The notes under the pieces were generated by a model, which saw only the letters and a program-made list of their open reading frames with translations, ran no database searches and was not told the origin of the DNA. This document shows positions 1 through 10,241 of a DNA stretch of 64,000 nt, in pieces (the first letter of the stretch is position 1; each line of letters starts with the position of its first letter). Source of the DNA: Symbiodinium natans (lineage: Eukaryota; Sar; Dinophyceae; Suessiales; Symbiodiniaceae); contig CAJNDS010002500.1 in NCBI GenBank assembly GCA_905221605.1, forward strand, positions 81,001-145,000, written 5' to 3'. The position numbers and the translations under genes are program-made.

Positions 1-830
1 TCCAGTGTGCGGTTGCCAGGGTCTGCAATGACTCCTCCGGGTCGCACGCATGAAAGGCTGAAGCATCTTGAATCTTGAATAGTTGAGTAGTTAATAGCTT
101 CTAAAAAGCCTCTGAGCTTTAGGTTCACCTCCCGCAACTTCGGCCATGCCATGAAAGCAGGGACGTTCGCCAAGCAGAACATCTCAAAACGCAGGTCGCG
201 GTCCCTAGTTCTGAGCTGAAAGCTGATGGGGAGAGTTTCGTACTACTCCGCAAGGTGACACGTCCTGTTCGATACAGGATCGGCTTCAGACACGGCCAGA
301 TGATGCTCATGAAGATACCAAACACCTGCAATGCAAATTCAGTGCAGCACCCTTTGCAACTCATCCCCGCCAAGCTTCCGAGCGAATGCTGGCTTCAGGC
401 TGGGTCAGACATTGCCGGACTGTTCAGTAGCCCTGGCGATGGAGAAGCCCAGCATACCAGGTGGGCCGTTGCGTTGCCAGGGCGCTTGGAGGAAGTAGGG
501 CGTCAAGAGAAGCCAGCCTTACTCATCGCTCTGCTTTCGACACTCTCACTGGCATCCCAACAGCTCTGAGACACCACTCTGTCATCGTGCGGCCACAGAG
601 GACCCCGAAAGGGACAAGCCGGATGAGCAAGGGATAGTATAGAACTACGAATCCAAAAGAGCACGAAACACGTACAGAGGTACAAAAAGGGTGTGTCCAT
701 ATGCCTGCCCCCCAAAATCGCCATCCAGCGGCAGCTCTGTCTCAGCTCTTTGGAGCAGGGCCCTTGGGCCGATGAGATGCAGAGGCAAACAAAGGTCAGG
801 ATGGGCCTCAGCGGTCCAGAGAGGAGTGAC
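1..830. other. No gene recognised
   Basis: Open frames here (for example a plus-strand one at 255-569) lack any recognisable motif, and both strands have similar-length frames, so none is called. The stretch ends in a TC-rich microsatellite (about 829-863). It could be intron or intergenic DNA. Confidence 0.4.
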
Positions 831-863
831 TCTCTCTCTGTCTCTCTCTCTCTCTCTCTCTCC

Positions 864-915
864 GGTTTAGGGTTTAGGGTTTAGGGTTTAGGGTTTAGGG
901 TTTAGGGTTTAGGGT
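864..915 (+). repeat. Interstitial telomere-like array (TTTAGGG)n
   Basis: About seven head-to-tail TTTAGGG units directly follow a (TC)n microsatellite. TTTAGGG is the plant- and dinoflagellate-type telomere unit. Sequence continues on both sides, so this is internal and not a chromosome end. Confidence 0.9.
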
Positions 916-2590
916 CTCCAACACTGGTTGTAGTGAGATCGGCTATGCCTCTTTCAGCCTGGCTACACACAAGCAGCAGCCTTCAATTGGGGCATTCAAG
1001 CGAAACAGATCAGCTCCCGGCCACACGAGCTCGAAGGCGACCGCAGGCGGTAGGATCGCCGCAAAGAACACAGACCGCCTCTCTCTCACTCTCACGCTCT
1101 CCGTCCCCGCTATCACGCACGCCTTCTCCCTCCTTCTCCTTCTTCTGTCTCTCTGGGCTCGTACGGTGGGCTTTCGTTACTCCATGGCAGGGCCGCTCGG
1201 GGAACTGTCAACAGACACGCCGCATTCATAGCACTACAGCGGCTACGCTACAAAACAGTATATGTTATACTTATAGGTGCTATGTCTTCGAGGGGTTCCA
1301 TAGCCATCCCAGCTCGATATGGGTTCTGCATCAGCGCGCGGCAGCGCGCTGAAGCAGCACGCTGACATTCAGGTGGGACGAGAATCGAGGTGGCTCGCAG
1401 TCAAGCTGAGTGGGTTTCGTCAGAAAGGCTGTTTGCTTGGGGGAGGAACATGCCAGTTATGCCAGATTCCGCTACCAAATGCATGCTGCCTCGATTCTGG
1501 GATCTATCCTCACTTTCGGGGCTTTCGGGGGCTTTGAGGACTTCTGAGGGTTTCGGGTTTAGGGGGCTCAGGGTCACCGAAACCGAAGAAGTTTCAGCAG
1601 CTGTGTTTCTTGTACCAAGCCCAAATCGCAAAGACAGGGTCGGCTCGTGGTCCTCGAACACCGTTAACTGCATAGCGAGTAGCAAGCACGAGCATTCGCA
1701 CTCGACCTCCTGCGCCTTGCTCCAGATGTATATTAATGTCCTCAGACATCACGTGGCCATGGGCTCAGGAACATGTCGGGTGATGCGAGAACACACAAGG
1801 TAATCTCCTAAGGCAGCCACCACCCTAAACACGCACTGAACATTCTCTCAACCCAAGGCCAAGCAGAGTTCGGATTCCGACGGCCCCATCGCCTTTCCTC
1901 GTGCTGTATCATAGCGCCTCACTAAACTTAACTCCTCTATAAACCCTAAACCATACAAAGCCTTAAGCCCTGGACCCCCAAAACCAAAATGAGAGCTTCT
2001 TCTTCATCATCATTATCATCATCATCATCATCCTCTCATGTGGGGTACGAAAATCAGGGACCCCTAATATAGACCCCCAGATCCCCTTATACTGATTAAT
2101 GAGGACCCCCGTTAAGGTACCCCGAATTTCGGACACCCGGCATGTTCCATCAAGGTGGCATCTTCACCGCAAGGACGATCCAGTAGATCTCTGCCAGAGT
2201 TCCTAGGGGCTGGTCGCCTTAGGAGTTTTGAGGAATCAACCCCCCGGAACCGTTTTGTGAGGGTTTAGGGTGTAGGGTAGGGAGTGTAGGGTTGGAGGGT
2301 TGAGGGTTTAGCAAGAGTATTAGGATGTTCTTTTGCCTGGGTGACCATTGCTGGACAGTCGGCCATCAGAAAGCAAGCCGGTACCACATGGGGCTACGGC
2401 TCCCAGAAAACGAGGAGGCTGTCAAAAGCTTTGCAGATTTTCGAGTCCGACTTTGGGCGGGGGGGGGGGGGGACAGGGGGGGAGGGTGCAACTTCAGGTG
2501 TGGCAAGCAGCAGGCATCATCAAAGTGCCCGAAGATAAAGACAGCGATGGCTCCACCGGCATTCTGGCCACCTCGTCTGATCTTGCCAAA
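916..2590. other. Gene-free stretch with simple repeats
   Basis: No coding motif is visible. Contents are a pyrimidine-rich tract near 1075-1150, an ATC microsatellite at about 1997-2036, a segment at 2045-2150 rich in GGACCCC and GGTACCCC words resembling the interior of the hairpin elements elsewhere in the window, a degenerate TAGGG stretch near 2255-2310, and a long G run at 2459-2471. Confidence 0.4.
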
Positions 2591-2689
2591 GGGTTTAGGG
2601 TGTAGGGTTTAGGGTTTAGGGTTTAGGGTTAGGGTTTAGGGTTTAGGGTTTAGCGTTTAGGGTTTAGGGTCTAGGGTTTAGGGTCTAGG
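2591..2689 (+). repeat. Interstitial telomere-like array (TTTAGGG)n
   Basis: About fourteen TTTAGGG units with occasional variants (TGTAGGG, TTAGGG, TCTAGGG). It is more diverged than the array at 13.4 kb. Confidence 0.9.
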
Positions 2690-3745
2690 CGTTTGATCTT
2701 TCCCTCGTCGCCCTTAAGTCAGACACGCCCGAATGTGCAGTATGCTAAACAGAAGTTCGAAGGGAGCCGCTGATGATGTCACAGAACTTGGCGACGAACA
2801 GCGTCGATAACCTGGGAGGTCAGGGTTGCTCAAAGGCCGTGCCGTCTTGGGCAAAGAGCCATTAGAGTCATAGAGGCCTCCCAAGCATTTCAGACACCTT
2901 AACTACAGGGCGCAGGCGTGCGGAAGCCATGGTCATTGATGATGCTCACTTGAGGAACGTGCCACCACGCCCCCCCCTCACAAAACTCCACAAGCCTGAA
3001 ACCGAAGTGCATGCATTAAAATAAACCCTATTTCCAGGTCTGCCCGAAAGCCCCCCCCTCTTCAACGACCCCCCCCCCCCCCCAAAAAAAAAAAAAACGA
3101 GTTTGCAGTTGAAGCCCTCTCCAAACCCCACCGAAAGCTCGTGAAGTTCCCGAGGCCGAGTGGCAGCAGCCTGGGCTGGAGCATCTGTTGGTTCAGATTC
3201 AGGGGCTTTAAAAGGGCCGTAACGGTTTTAGGGTATAGCAACTGGCCTCAAACATACAAGCGCGACCCTGAAAAGCACATCTCTTCTTGCTTCTTCAAAA
3301 GGTCACAGGCTCCCATTTGAGGCATCCGCGTGACAAGCCGTTCGTGGCTGTACCCAAGTTCGATGGATGCGAATTACTCTGATACTGATACCGATTCAGA
3401 AGGATAATGCAGAAGGACAAAACAGAAGAACAAGAATGAACAAACAAAAACGTCTCCTTGCTCTTTGGCCCCACTGTCAGCAAAGGCGCATCGTCACTAA
3501 CAAGGGCATGATCAGCGCCGAAAGCATCAGAAACCATATCCTGAATTCACATGGCAGAATGATGCAGAATGATGCAGAAGTCGCTGCTTCTGAGAGTGGG
3601 AGGTGTCACTGCAATCATCTGCAATCGAACACTCGACCTTCTAAATCCATATTGGGACCTACAAGTGAGCGGTCTGCTGTGAGATGCGATATGCCGGGTG
3701 CTGCTTGCCGAGCGGCAGATTGGACAGGCGCTCAAGGATCCAGTT
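2690..3745. other. No gene recognised; poly-C/poly-A tract
   Basis: There is no recognisable coding signal. A C run followed by an A run lies at about 3069-3098. A plus-strand open frame at 3367-3837 has no known motif and overlaps minus frames of similar length. Confidence 0.35.
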
Positions 3746-4227
3746 GCGAAGCACCGTTCGGCGTCTGCACAGGGGAATCGGACTGTGAGGCTCAAAATGG
3801 CAAAGCTGTGCAGAAGCTCGCAGGGCAGAAGCTCTGAGAACCCGTTCACTGAGAGCCCCAGGGATCCTGTACTTCGTGCCGGCGATTGGGGGCATGGACT
3901 AAGAGTGGGGGGCGCAGCGGGGCGCCCCCCTCCTTCCCCCGTTTAGCTCTCCCCCCCATAAAAAAGAAGGGTCTCGCTTGAGCTGCTTTTGTTGTGTAAG
4001 GCCCACAAAGGCCTCGCTTCGCGATTCGCCACACCTCGGGCGACAAGATCCTGCAAGCAAAAAGCGTTTTTTCAAGAGATGGGCCAAGATAAGAGCCAAG
4101 CACCCCGGACGCAAAAAGCACGACAGAGCTTTCCTTGATGCTCTGTACAAAGCTCACCCCATGTTCAGCCCGATCTCGGACTTCAAAGAATGAGAAGGGG
4201 TCAGTCTGCGACTATCTGTAACTGTAG

Positions 4228-4303
4228 GTAGCTTCGAGCGCCAAACCCTAACCCCAAACCCCAAACCCCAAACTCCAAACCCTAAACCCTAAACCCTAAA
4301 CCG
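4228..4303 (-). repeat. Telomere-like array (CCCTAAA)n inside block A
   Basis: About ten CCCTAAA/CCCCAAA units in the opposite orientation to most arrays in the window. The corresponding point of block A unit 2 (near 10.79 kb) lacks it, so it was gained in unit 1 or lost from unit 2 after duplication. Confidence 0.85.
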
Positions 4304-4512
4304 CTTCTGCACATTCCGTTGTCCTCGGAGCTCTGCTGCCCGATGAGCAGCGAAGAGACATCCCGGGCCGCTTGGAAAGACATGTCTCGCCTGATCACTT
4401 TCAAACCTTCGGCTAAGAGAGACACCGTAACATCTAGGAATGGGGGTAGTTTCCAACAACATTTATTCACAGTTAAAACTGAGTCCATGAACTCTGTGCT
4501 GTCTCGCAATGG

Positions 4513-5064
4513 CTACCACTGGTTTTGTTGCCGCAGTCTACCGTGTTGAACCGATGGAATCTGCAGAGTCGGCGCATAAACACGTGAGGACGTGGCAGGC
4601 TCTCTACTTCGGCCCGAAATTCTTTGGGGTCTTGGGAGCTCATGGTGGTCATGCGTTCCGGACTGCATCGACTGCATTATCTGATGACGCGTCATGCCGC
4701 GCCATGAGCCATGAACAAGTGCCTTATGGGTGCCTGTCGCCCTCTCCAAATGTCGCCTTTCTGCTATGTACCTGAAGATCTGCCACACCGACGATTCCTC
4801 TACAGACCCCAAGGGCCCCATATAAGACCAGCAAGCATGATAACCATAATAAAGCGCAACAATAGCGCCAATGAGCCAATACAGTAGCCATTGATACCTT
4901 GTTCCCACATCCTTGTCGCGCTTGTGAAAAGCACAGGGGCGCAAATGGCTTGCAATGGGCCTTTCAGGGAAGTCTAGACGCTGGACGGAAGCAACTGCTA
5001 GTAGACTATGGTGAGACTGCGAAGTTTCGTTTGGATTCGAGACGAGACATCCATATCCGTTCAT
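4513..5064 (-). CDS. Uncertain open frame, possible membrane protein
   Basis: This 183-codon minus-strand frame has one hydrophobic stretch (about residues 59-83, including WLIGAIVALYYGYHACWSYM) followed by a basic, hydrophilic region. The duplicated copy at 10955-11293 keeps the second part in frame, but the first part is broken there by stops and frame changes. I recognise no family. It may be an exon of a gene downstream of the kinase, or chance. Substitutions between the copies do not clearly show protein-level constraint. Confidence 0.25.
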   Translation of the reverse strand: MNGYGCLVSNPNETSQSHHSLLAVASVQRLDFPERPIASHLRPCAFHKRDKDVGTRYQWLLYWLIGAIVALYYGYHACWSYMGPLGSVEESSVWQIFRYIAERRHLERATGTHKALVHGSWRGMTRHQIMQSMQSGTHDHHELPRPQRISGRSREPATSSRVYAPTLQIPSVQHGRLRQQNQW

Positions 5065-6991
5065 CTACTCTTCCCTCTTCCAAGGCCGGTGCGTGCAATC
5101 TATGCCCATTGCTCATGGACCGACGCGAGAGTTGAAATATGAGCACTCCTCAACAACTCTAACATGGGCCTTTCGAGCACCCGGAACGCGCACCAGGTGG
5201 CACGGGGGAGGGGCCCTAAATGCTACCAACCCTTGAAACCCTATAAATACAAAAAGCCAAACACCCTATGCAAAAAAAACAAACAGGAACACCTAAGCCT
5301 AAACCCCTAAACGAGCGGGTCTCGCTGCCCACCATGAGCTTTAGCCCAAGCTAGTTTCGCCCCTTAGGAAGTCAAAAGAGCAAGCACTGGCGGATCTACG
5401 TTCATGGAAATCGCCTTCCACCTTCTGGCTCGGACCACATTTGCACGAATCAGCCTGCGGCAGGAGACTTCTCTTAGTCCCGCGTAACCTAGTCTTTTTT
5501 TCTCTGAGGGACGTTGGACCCCTACAGGTACAACTCGGCGTCTTGCAAGCGCTGAGATGGTGTCAGGGGGATAAACTCAGGCTGACTCTGCAAAGCGTCG
5601 TGCGAGAAACTGCGGTCCACGGATGTGCGGCCTCAGCCAGTGCAGGAGAATTCACGCCTCCATGCCCCTCTCTTGGCACGGAACTTCGAAGTTCAAACTT
5701 GTGTGACCGTGGGACACACTAGACCTGCATTCTGGGCGTCACGCGCTTATCCCACAGCCATCAAACTAATGCCGCACCGTTATGTTCGAAACCTTCGAAG
5801 ATCGTGCGGCTGGAAATCGGATGCCCCCAGTGGCCTTCGGGATTGTTCTGACGGTCAGAACATGTCAGCGCGGCACGGACGCATTTCGAGAATGCCCAGG
5901 CGTACATGGCATTACAGTGTTTCAGCACTCTGCCGGTGTCAATAGTACTGCAAGATGTGTTTTTGCCAGTCAATGTGGAAAAACCTGGACAGCAACAACA
6001 CATATTCATGTGATGACCGTGCACCCGGCGGGTGTTCCTGCCTATCGCACAGCACGAGAAGGCCAGCCACCGCGTCCAACAAACTTGTAACCTCAAGGAT
6101 ATACCGGTTAGAACGGGCCCAAGCCATATGAGGAGGAAACAACCAAGCAAGGCTGACGCACAACAGCCACTCAACTTGCTGCAAGCTTGCCCGGCGCGTC
6201 ATGTCAGGAAGGGTACGCAAAGCAGCAGAATGTAAAGAGGACATGCTGCTGGAAGCAGGCGCGTCGACTCCCAAAACATAACATTGCAAGCCAGGAACTC
6301 TTTGGGTAGCATGCAGTGTATACCATGCAACTGAGTGGGCCGTGGATGTTTCGGAATGTGGAATAAATCACGCACAGCGCTCATGCGATATGGAAGGTTA
6401 TGGATGGACATGGTACAGTCCGGAAGCACGGATGTGCACAAAAGGGAAGACACCTTCGAAGAAACGGATGTCAAGCAAAGCTTGGCTGTCAAAGCTCGCT
6501 ACGCGGGACAGCGACTCACGAGCACCGTCTGAAATCGACGTGTTCTGGTAGTGACAGGCACACCAAGTCACAGCACAGCAATGCTGGAAAATGTACTTAT
6601 TTAGTATCACTAGCACACCCCCCCCCCCCCGACCCCAGAAAAGAAAAGAAAACAACTAAAAACAAACAAAATAGTATCAGAAGTTGGATCGTGACAAACG
6701 CTCTCAGCACACACCAGCTTTCGCACCCATCATCAGGCAGCTTCCTCTCCACGCAATCACAGTGATATCACGCTCGTTTCGCCCCTTAACTGCGACGAAC
6801 CATCACTGGAGGAATGAGGTGGGGCCAAAAGAGCTCTTGAATGGGTACAAATGGCTGTGAGACCAATCGTCAAAAGCAATGCTGAAACAAATTGACGTAG
6901 AAACAGCATGAGCCGTGCGTATTCTCATGGGGACTTGGAATCAGGGGTTCCCCCATTTCTCGAAGTCTGGTGCCAGGACATCAGAGACCAC

Positions 6992-8095
6992 CTAGTGGAG
7001 CTCTGTCACTACTGGAGTGAGGGTGCGCCCATAGCCTTGGGGCTTGCCAGTAATCGCCCCTCCAACCCGGAACATCTGGTGCTCAATCTGTCCATTTCGG
7101 CCCACAATCACCTCGAACACGCCCTTCTTCCCGTTGACCTCACCCAGCATCTGCGTCAATCGCTTCAATGTGCCATCGCCGCTGCGGAAGATGAAGTGTT
7201 TGCCATTCCTGATCATCTGGGGCATGATAAAACTCACAGCTCGATGATATGCATCTTCCTTCAGTGCAGAACCTACCCGAGCACGCTGGGCCGCTTTAGT
7301 CAGAGCAGCTCTTTCGGCTGCTCTTTCGGCTCGCTGGGCGAAGGTTCGCAGTGCAGCTCTCCCTAGGCTTCTCGCAGCCTGGATCACCAAGCGAACTCCT
7401 GTATATGCGAAGAGTATGATCTCCTCCACAGCAACTGACTCCACATAACCAGGATCGGGTTTCGGAAGACCAATCCTGAGCATCTCCAAGGCTTCGAAGG
7501 CTGTGTTCAGCGACTGGTCACTGCAGCCAGCTGTCCTCATAACCTCCAACCTCTGAACCCATGCTTCCATGGTGTCGTCTTCCACCGGCGCATCCATGGA
7601 GGCAGAAACAAGGTGATCCCATGAAACGCCATCATCGTCAACCACGTCGAACACATCAACCAGTAGTTCCTCCAAGTCGTTCTCAGAGATACCTTCAGGA
7701 CTGCTAGGCTGATCTCTTCGTGGTGAAGGAGGACGAACTGGAGGCGCGGCGGCTGGTGGATCTGGGAAGTGGCGTCGGAAAGTCAACCATGCTTGATCAG
7801 CACCAGACACCGACATGACTCCCTTTGCTTCCTCGACCCACTGCAGCGTCTCACGCCAGCTGGCAGTGAATCTCCTCTTCTGCAGGGCCGTGGGCTGAAT
7901 TCCTAAGGCTTCGTAGGCACTCCGGCTGGCTGCTCTGTTGTCGACACCTGAAAGGCTGATGGCAGAGCAGTCTATGAAGTGCACTCCACCGTTGTCGACC
8001 TGCACCTGGGCACCACGCTGCACCCACCCGTAGGAGAGGAACCGTTTGCCTTCATCAACATGGAATGTCCCTACCGAGCGGCGACCATCAAACAT
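6992..8095 (-). CDS. Single-exon protein with polymorphic-toxin-like C-terminal region
   Basis: This intact 367-codon frame is uninterrupted and clearly protein-like. Residues about 115-130 are proline/arginine-rich. Residues about 130-175 are acidic. Residues about 215-275 form a hydrophobic then alanine- and arginine-rich helical stretch (EEIILFAYTGVRLVIQAA, then ERAAERAALTKAAQ). The last 80 residues hold a compact block ending VFEVIVGRNGQIEHQMFRV and GGAITGKPQ. From memory of the families, an Ala-rich helix followed by a block with IxHQxFxxGGxITGxP is typical of the far C-terminus of bacterial RHS and filamentous-haemagglutinin proteins. I infer a relationship but no activity, and no catalytic residues can be assigned. 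No signal peptide is obvious. The gene sits within a former kinase intron and is absent from the other duplication unit. Confidence 0.7.
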   Translation of the reverse strand: MFDGRRSVGTFHVDEGKRFLSYGWVQRGAQVQVDNGGVHFIDCSAISLSGVDNRAASRSAYEALGIQPTALQKRRFTASWRETLQWVEEAKGVMSVSGADQAWLTFRRHFPDPPAAAPPVRPPSPRRDQPSSPEGISENDLEELLVDVFDVVDDDGVSWDHLVSASMDAPVEDDTMEAWVQRLEVMRTAGCSDQSLNTAFEALEMLRIGLPKPDPGYVESVAVEEIILFAYTGVRLVIQAARSLGRAALRTFAQRAERAAERAALTKAAQRARVGSALKEDAYHRAVSFIMPQMIRNGKHFIFRSGDGTLKRLTQMLGEVNGKKGVFEVIVGRNGQIEHQMFRVGGAITGKPQGYGRTLTPVVTELH

Positions 8096-8147
8096 CGCTT
8101 TCGTAGGACAAGGCGTCGATCTGCACAGCTCCTTTTCAGCTGTTCTG

Positions 8148-8162
8148 GCTTGAGCGAAACAG
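8148..8162 (-). other. Possible decayed spliced-leader relic
   Basis: Read on the minus strand, about 55 bases upstream of the 8095 start, TTTCGCTCAAG matches the end of the conserved dinoflagellate spliced leader (TTTTGGCTCAAG) except for one substitution in the last eleven bases. Spliced-leader relics mark genes that re-entered the genome from mRNA, which would suit a single-exon gene. The match is short and could be chance. Confidence 0.2.
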
Positions 8163-9039
8163 GCTAGAACAAGAGTGGCTACTGAGCACTTACTGGGGTT
8201 TGAGAGTTGTGACTCCTGTCTATGGCAGACTGGATCGTAAGGACAGGCAACTCGCCCCGCAGCAACAACGGAATTGGCCTGAGTTCGCCCCGACCATCTT
8301 TGCTACCGCTACACACGACTTCGTGTTGCCTCAGAGCGACATGACGTACGTGAAGTACCTGCCTGCGTCTTACAGAGGTACTTCCTTGTAAATCACTCCG
8401 TAGACACCTAACTCTCTTGTAGACTACAGTGTTCCTGATTCATCTGTGCTTATTTGCTCCTACACCTCCTGTTTCCCCGCCTCTTTCCCCGTCTGCTCTT
8501 TCTTATCCTACTCATCTTCCCTTTCATCCGCAGCAACAATGGCTATTATTGCTACTGTACGTCCACCAGCAGACGAGGGCGACAATTATCATAGCAATGA
8601 TGAAACAGAGGACTGTTGCTGCCAGGACTATGAGCATTTTGATGGCTAGGCCTGGCACACAACAATTGCTTGTGACGGCCTCAGTTCGCACTATGCACCA
8701 AAGCGTACCTGAGTCCTGGAACCCTTTCCAAAGCCCATGATTCCCTGAAGGGTGCGGAGACTGTTCTCAGAGCATGCGCGACATACTCTTGCTACATCCG
8801 TAAGGGCTGGGAAGTGGCCAAAGTTGTTTTGGAGCCTATAGTTGCCCGTACAGTACACCTCCGCACAGATGACAATCGTCACTGGTTAGTTGCCAGACCG
8901 CACAATGACTGGACAGATAGCGTCGGTGCCAGTTCATCTTCCAATTTGGAGAGTTCTGGGTGGCTGGAGGCCCAAGTGGAGTTTTGGAAGGACTCTCCAG
9001 CGAATCCAGCGCACAGAAGCAAGCAAGACCTCCCCACGC

Positions 9040-9108
9040 CTGAGGAGCTTGATCTCATCCAGGATGGATCCAGGCTGGAAGTCCTTGTTGTTGTTCATGC
9101 AGACCATC
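9040..9108 (-). pseudogene. Decayed kinase alpha-C exon (unit 1 copy)
   Basis: This is the counterpart of the functional-looking exon at 18267-18341. It reads MVCMNNNKDF then SILDEIKLL, so it has lost the KII residues. The lost lysine is the family's ATP-anchoring lysine. A further change replaces DQS. None of the later kinase exons exists between here and block A unit 1, so this is an orphan exon of a truncated gene copy. Confidence 0.75.
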
Positions 9109-9388
9109 CTGCAGATTTAGAGGTAGAAACTGCAGGGTCCTGGGCCTTGAGTTCGTGGCACCACTCGCCACACCAGCAGACCAGGAATGCCTACTGTACT
9201 TTGCCCAGCATTCACCCTGGTCAACCCACCATACTATCAGCAAATGTAGAGTAGGATTCAGACGAGATGACTAGAACGGCACGGAATAGAAACCTGATAG
9301 GAGCCACGAACCCGACTGCAGGAGCCTGTCACGTAGAACGCAAATAGAATGCAGCATGCACGACACGTCGGTGCGCGGGCGGAAACAC

Positions 9389-9745
9389 ATCCCACCCACC
9401 CACATTCACCCACCCACACCCACCCACACCCATCCACATCCCACCCACATCCCACCCACATCCCACCCACCCACATCCCACCCACCCACACCCAGCCACC
9501 CACCCACATCCCACCCGCCCACATCCCACGCGCCCACCAGGTGCCACCACCACCAAGTACCACTACCACCAACGCCACCAGGTACCACCACAATCAGGCA
9601 CCACCACCACGAGGTACCACCACCACCACCACCACGACGACCACCACGACCACCACGACCACCACGTCCACCACGACCACCACGACCACCACGACCACCA
9701 CCACCACCACCACCACCACCACCACCACCACCACCACAGGTACCA
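9389..9745 (+). repeat. CCCACCCACAT and CCACCA minisatellites
   Basis: A (CCCACCCACAT)-type array at about 9389-9536 is followed by (CCA)n with CCACGA variants to 9745. Long Thr/His/Pro or Gly/Val frames across it are translation of the repeat. The array lies inside block B unit 1 and is missing from unit 2. A C run follows at about 9894-9912. Confidence 0.9.
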
Positions 9746-10241
9746 CTGCCACCACCACCAGGGACGAACGCTTGCGAACGCTTAGCGAACACAACGCAAC
9801 GACGTTGGGTAACCTCCCAACCCCCAGACCCCCAACTTTAAAACGGGAAACCCTTCTGCGGAGCCTTCGGGAAAAAAGAATCGAAACCCCCCGCCCCCCC
9901 CCCCCCCCCCCCGTTTCGCTCGTTTCGCTTTCGGAGTCGTGTTGGTACTCCAGGACCTTCTGCAGAGAGACTTCACTTCCAGGCACTGTACAGAACAGGA
10001 CCGACAGCAAGCCCGACTTGTGCTTTCAAACTTTCCCTGAACCCCTAAAGCAGTAAATGCTCAAAGCCTAAACCTCCGAAGCTTGGAGGTGGTGATAAAG
10101 ATGCACTGTGGGCTTTCGCAAACCTCCTGAAGCCTCATTGAAGGGTTCTGAAAATGATTCCAGTTGCCACCGTCGGCCCTCTTGGAAGCACCAATCCAAA
10201 ACTGAGAAGCGGGGGGGTCACCTAGCAAGCAATCGCCGCGG

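Larger units (their letters stand above)
3746..5332. repeat. Segmental duplication block A, unit 1
   Basis: This block matches 10242-11923 in direct orientation along most of its length, interrupted by indels. Shared landmarks include GAAGCACCGTTCGGCGTCTG at the left edge, CATCGACTGCATTATCTGA in the middle, and the GCTGCCCAC word at the right edge. A CCCTAAA array (4228-4303) interrupts this copy only. Block A lies 3' of the kinase gene in unit 2, so it may hold part of a downstream gene. Confidence 0.85.
5916..9029. other. Unit-1-specific 3.1 kb segment (insertion or retained DNA)
   Basis: Homology between the two duplication units stops near 5915/17925 and resumes near 9030/18264. Unit 1 has about 3.1 kb here where unit 2 has about 0.3 kb. 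The position corresponds to the kinase intron just after the exon encoding the alpha-C helix. The segment holds the single-exon gene at 6992-8095. No clear terminal inverted repeats or target-site duplication are visible. Insertion in unit 1 and deletion in unit 2 both remain possible. Confidence 0.7.
5333..10100. repeat. Segmental duplication block B, unit 1
   Basis: This block is homologous to 17255-18998 in direct orientation. Matching parts are 5333-5915 with 17255-17925 and 9030-10100 with 18264-18998. Between them unit 1 carries about 3.1 kb that unit 2 lacks. In unit 2 this block is the 5' part of the DYRK-like kinase gene. In unit 1 it abuts block A directly at 5332/5333, so the kinase exons that should lie between are deleted. 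Confidence 0.85.

Noticed and set aside
3784..3802. GAGGCTCAAAATGGCAAAG, resembling the reverse complement of the dinoflagellate spliced leader
   Set aside because: It lacks the central CC of the leader (GAGCCAAAATGGCTACGG) and is simply part of duplicated block A (also near 10288).
9258..10010. Long Gly/Val- and His/Pro/Thr-rich open frames on both strands
   Set aside because: They are translations of CCCACCCACAT and CCA repeats. Frames in all phases stay open because the repeat lacks stop words.
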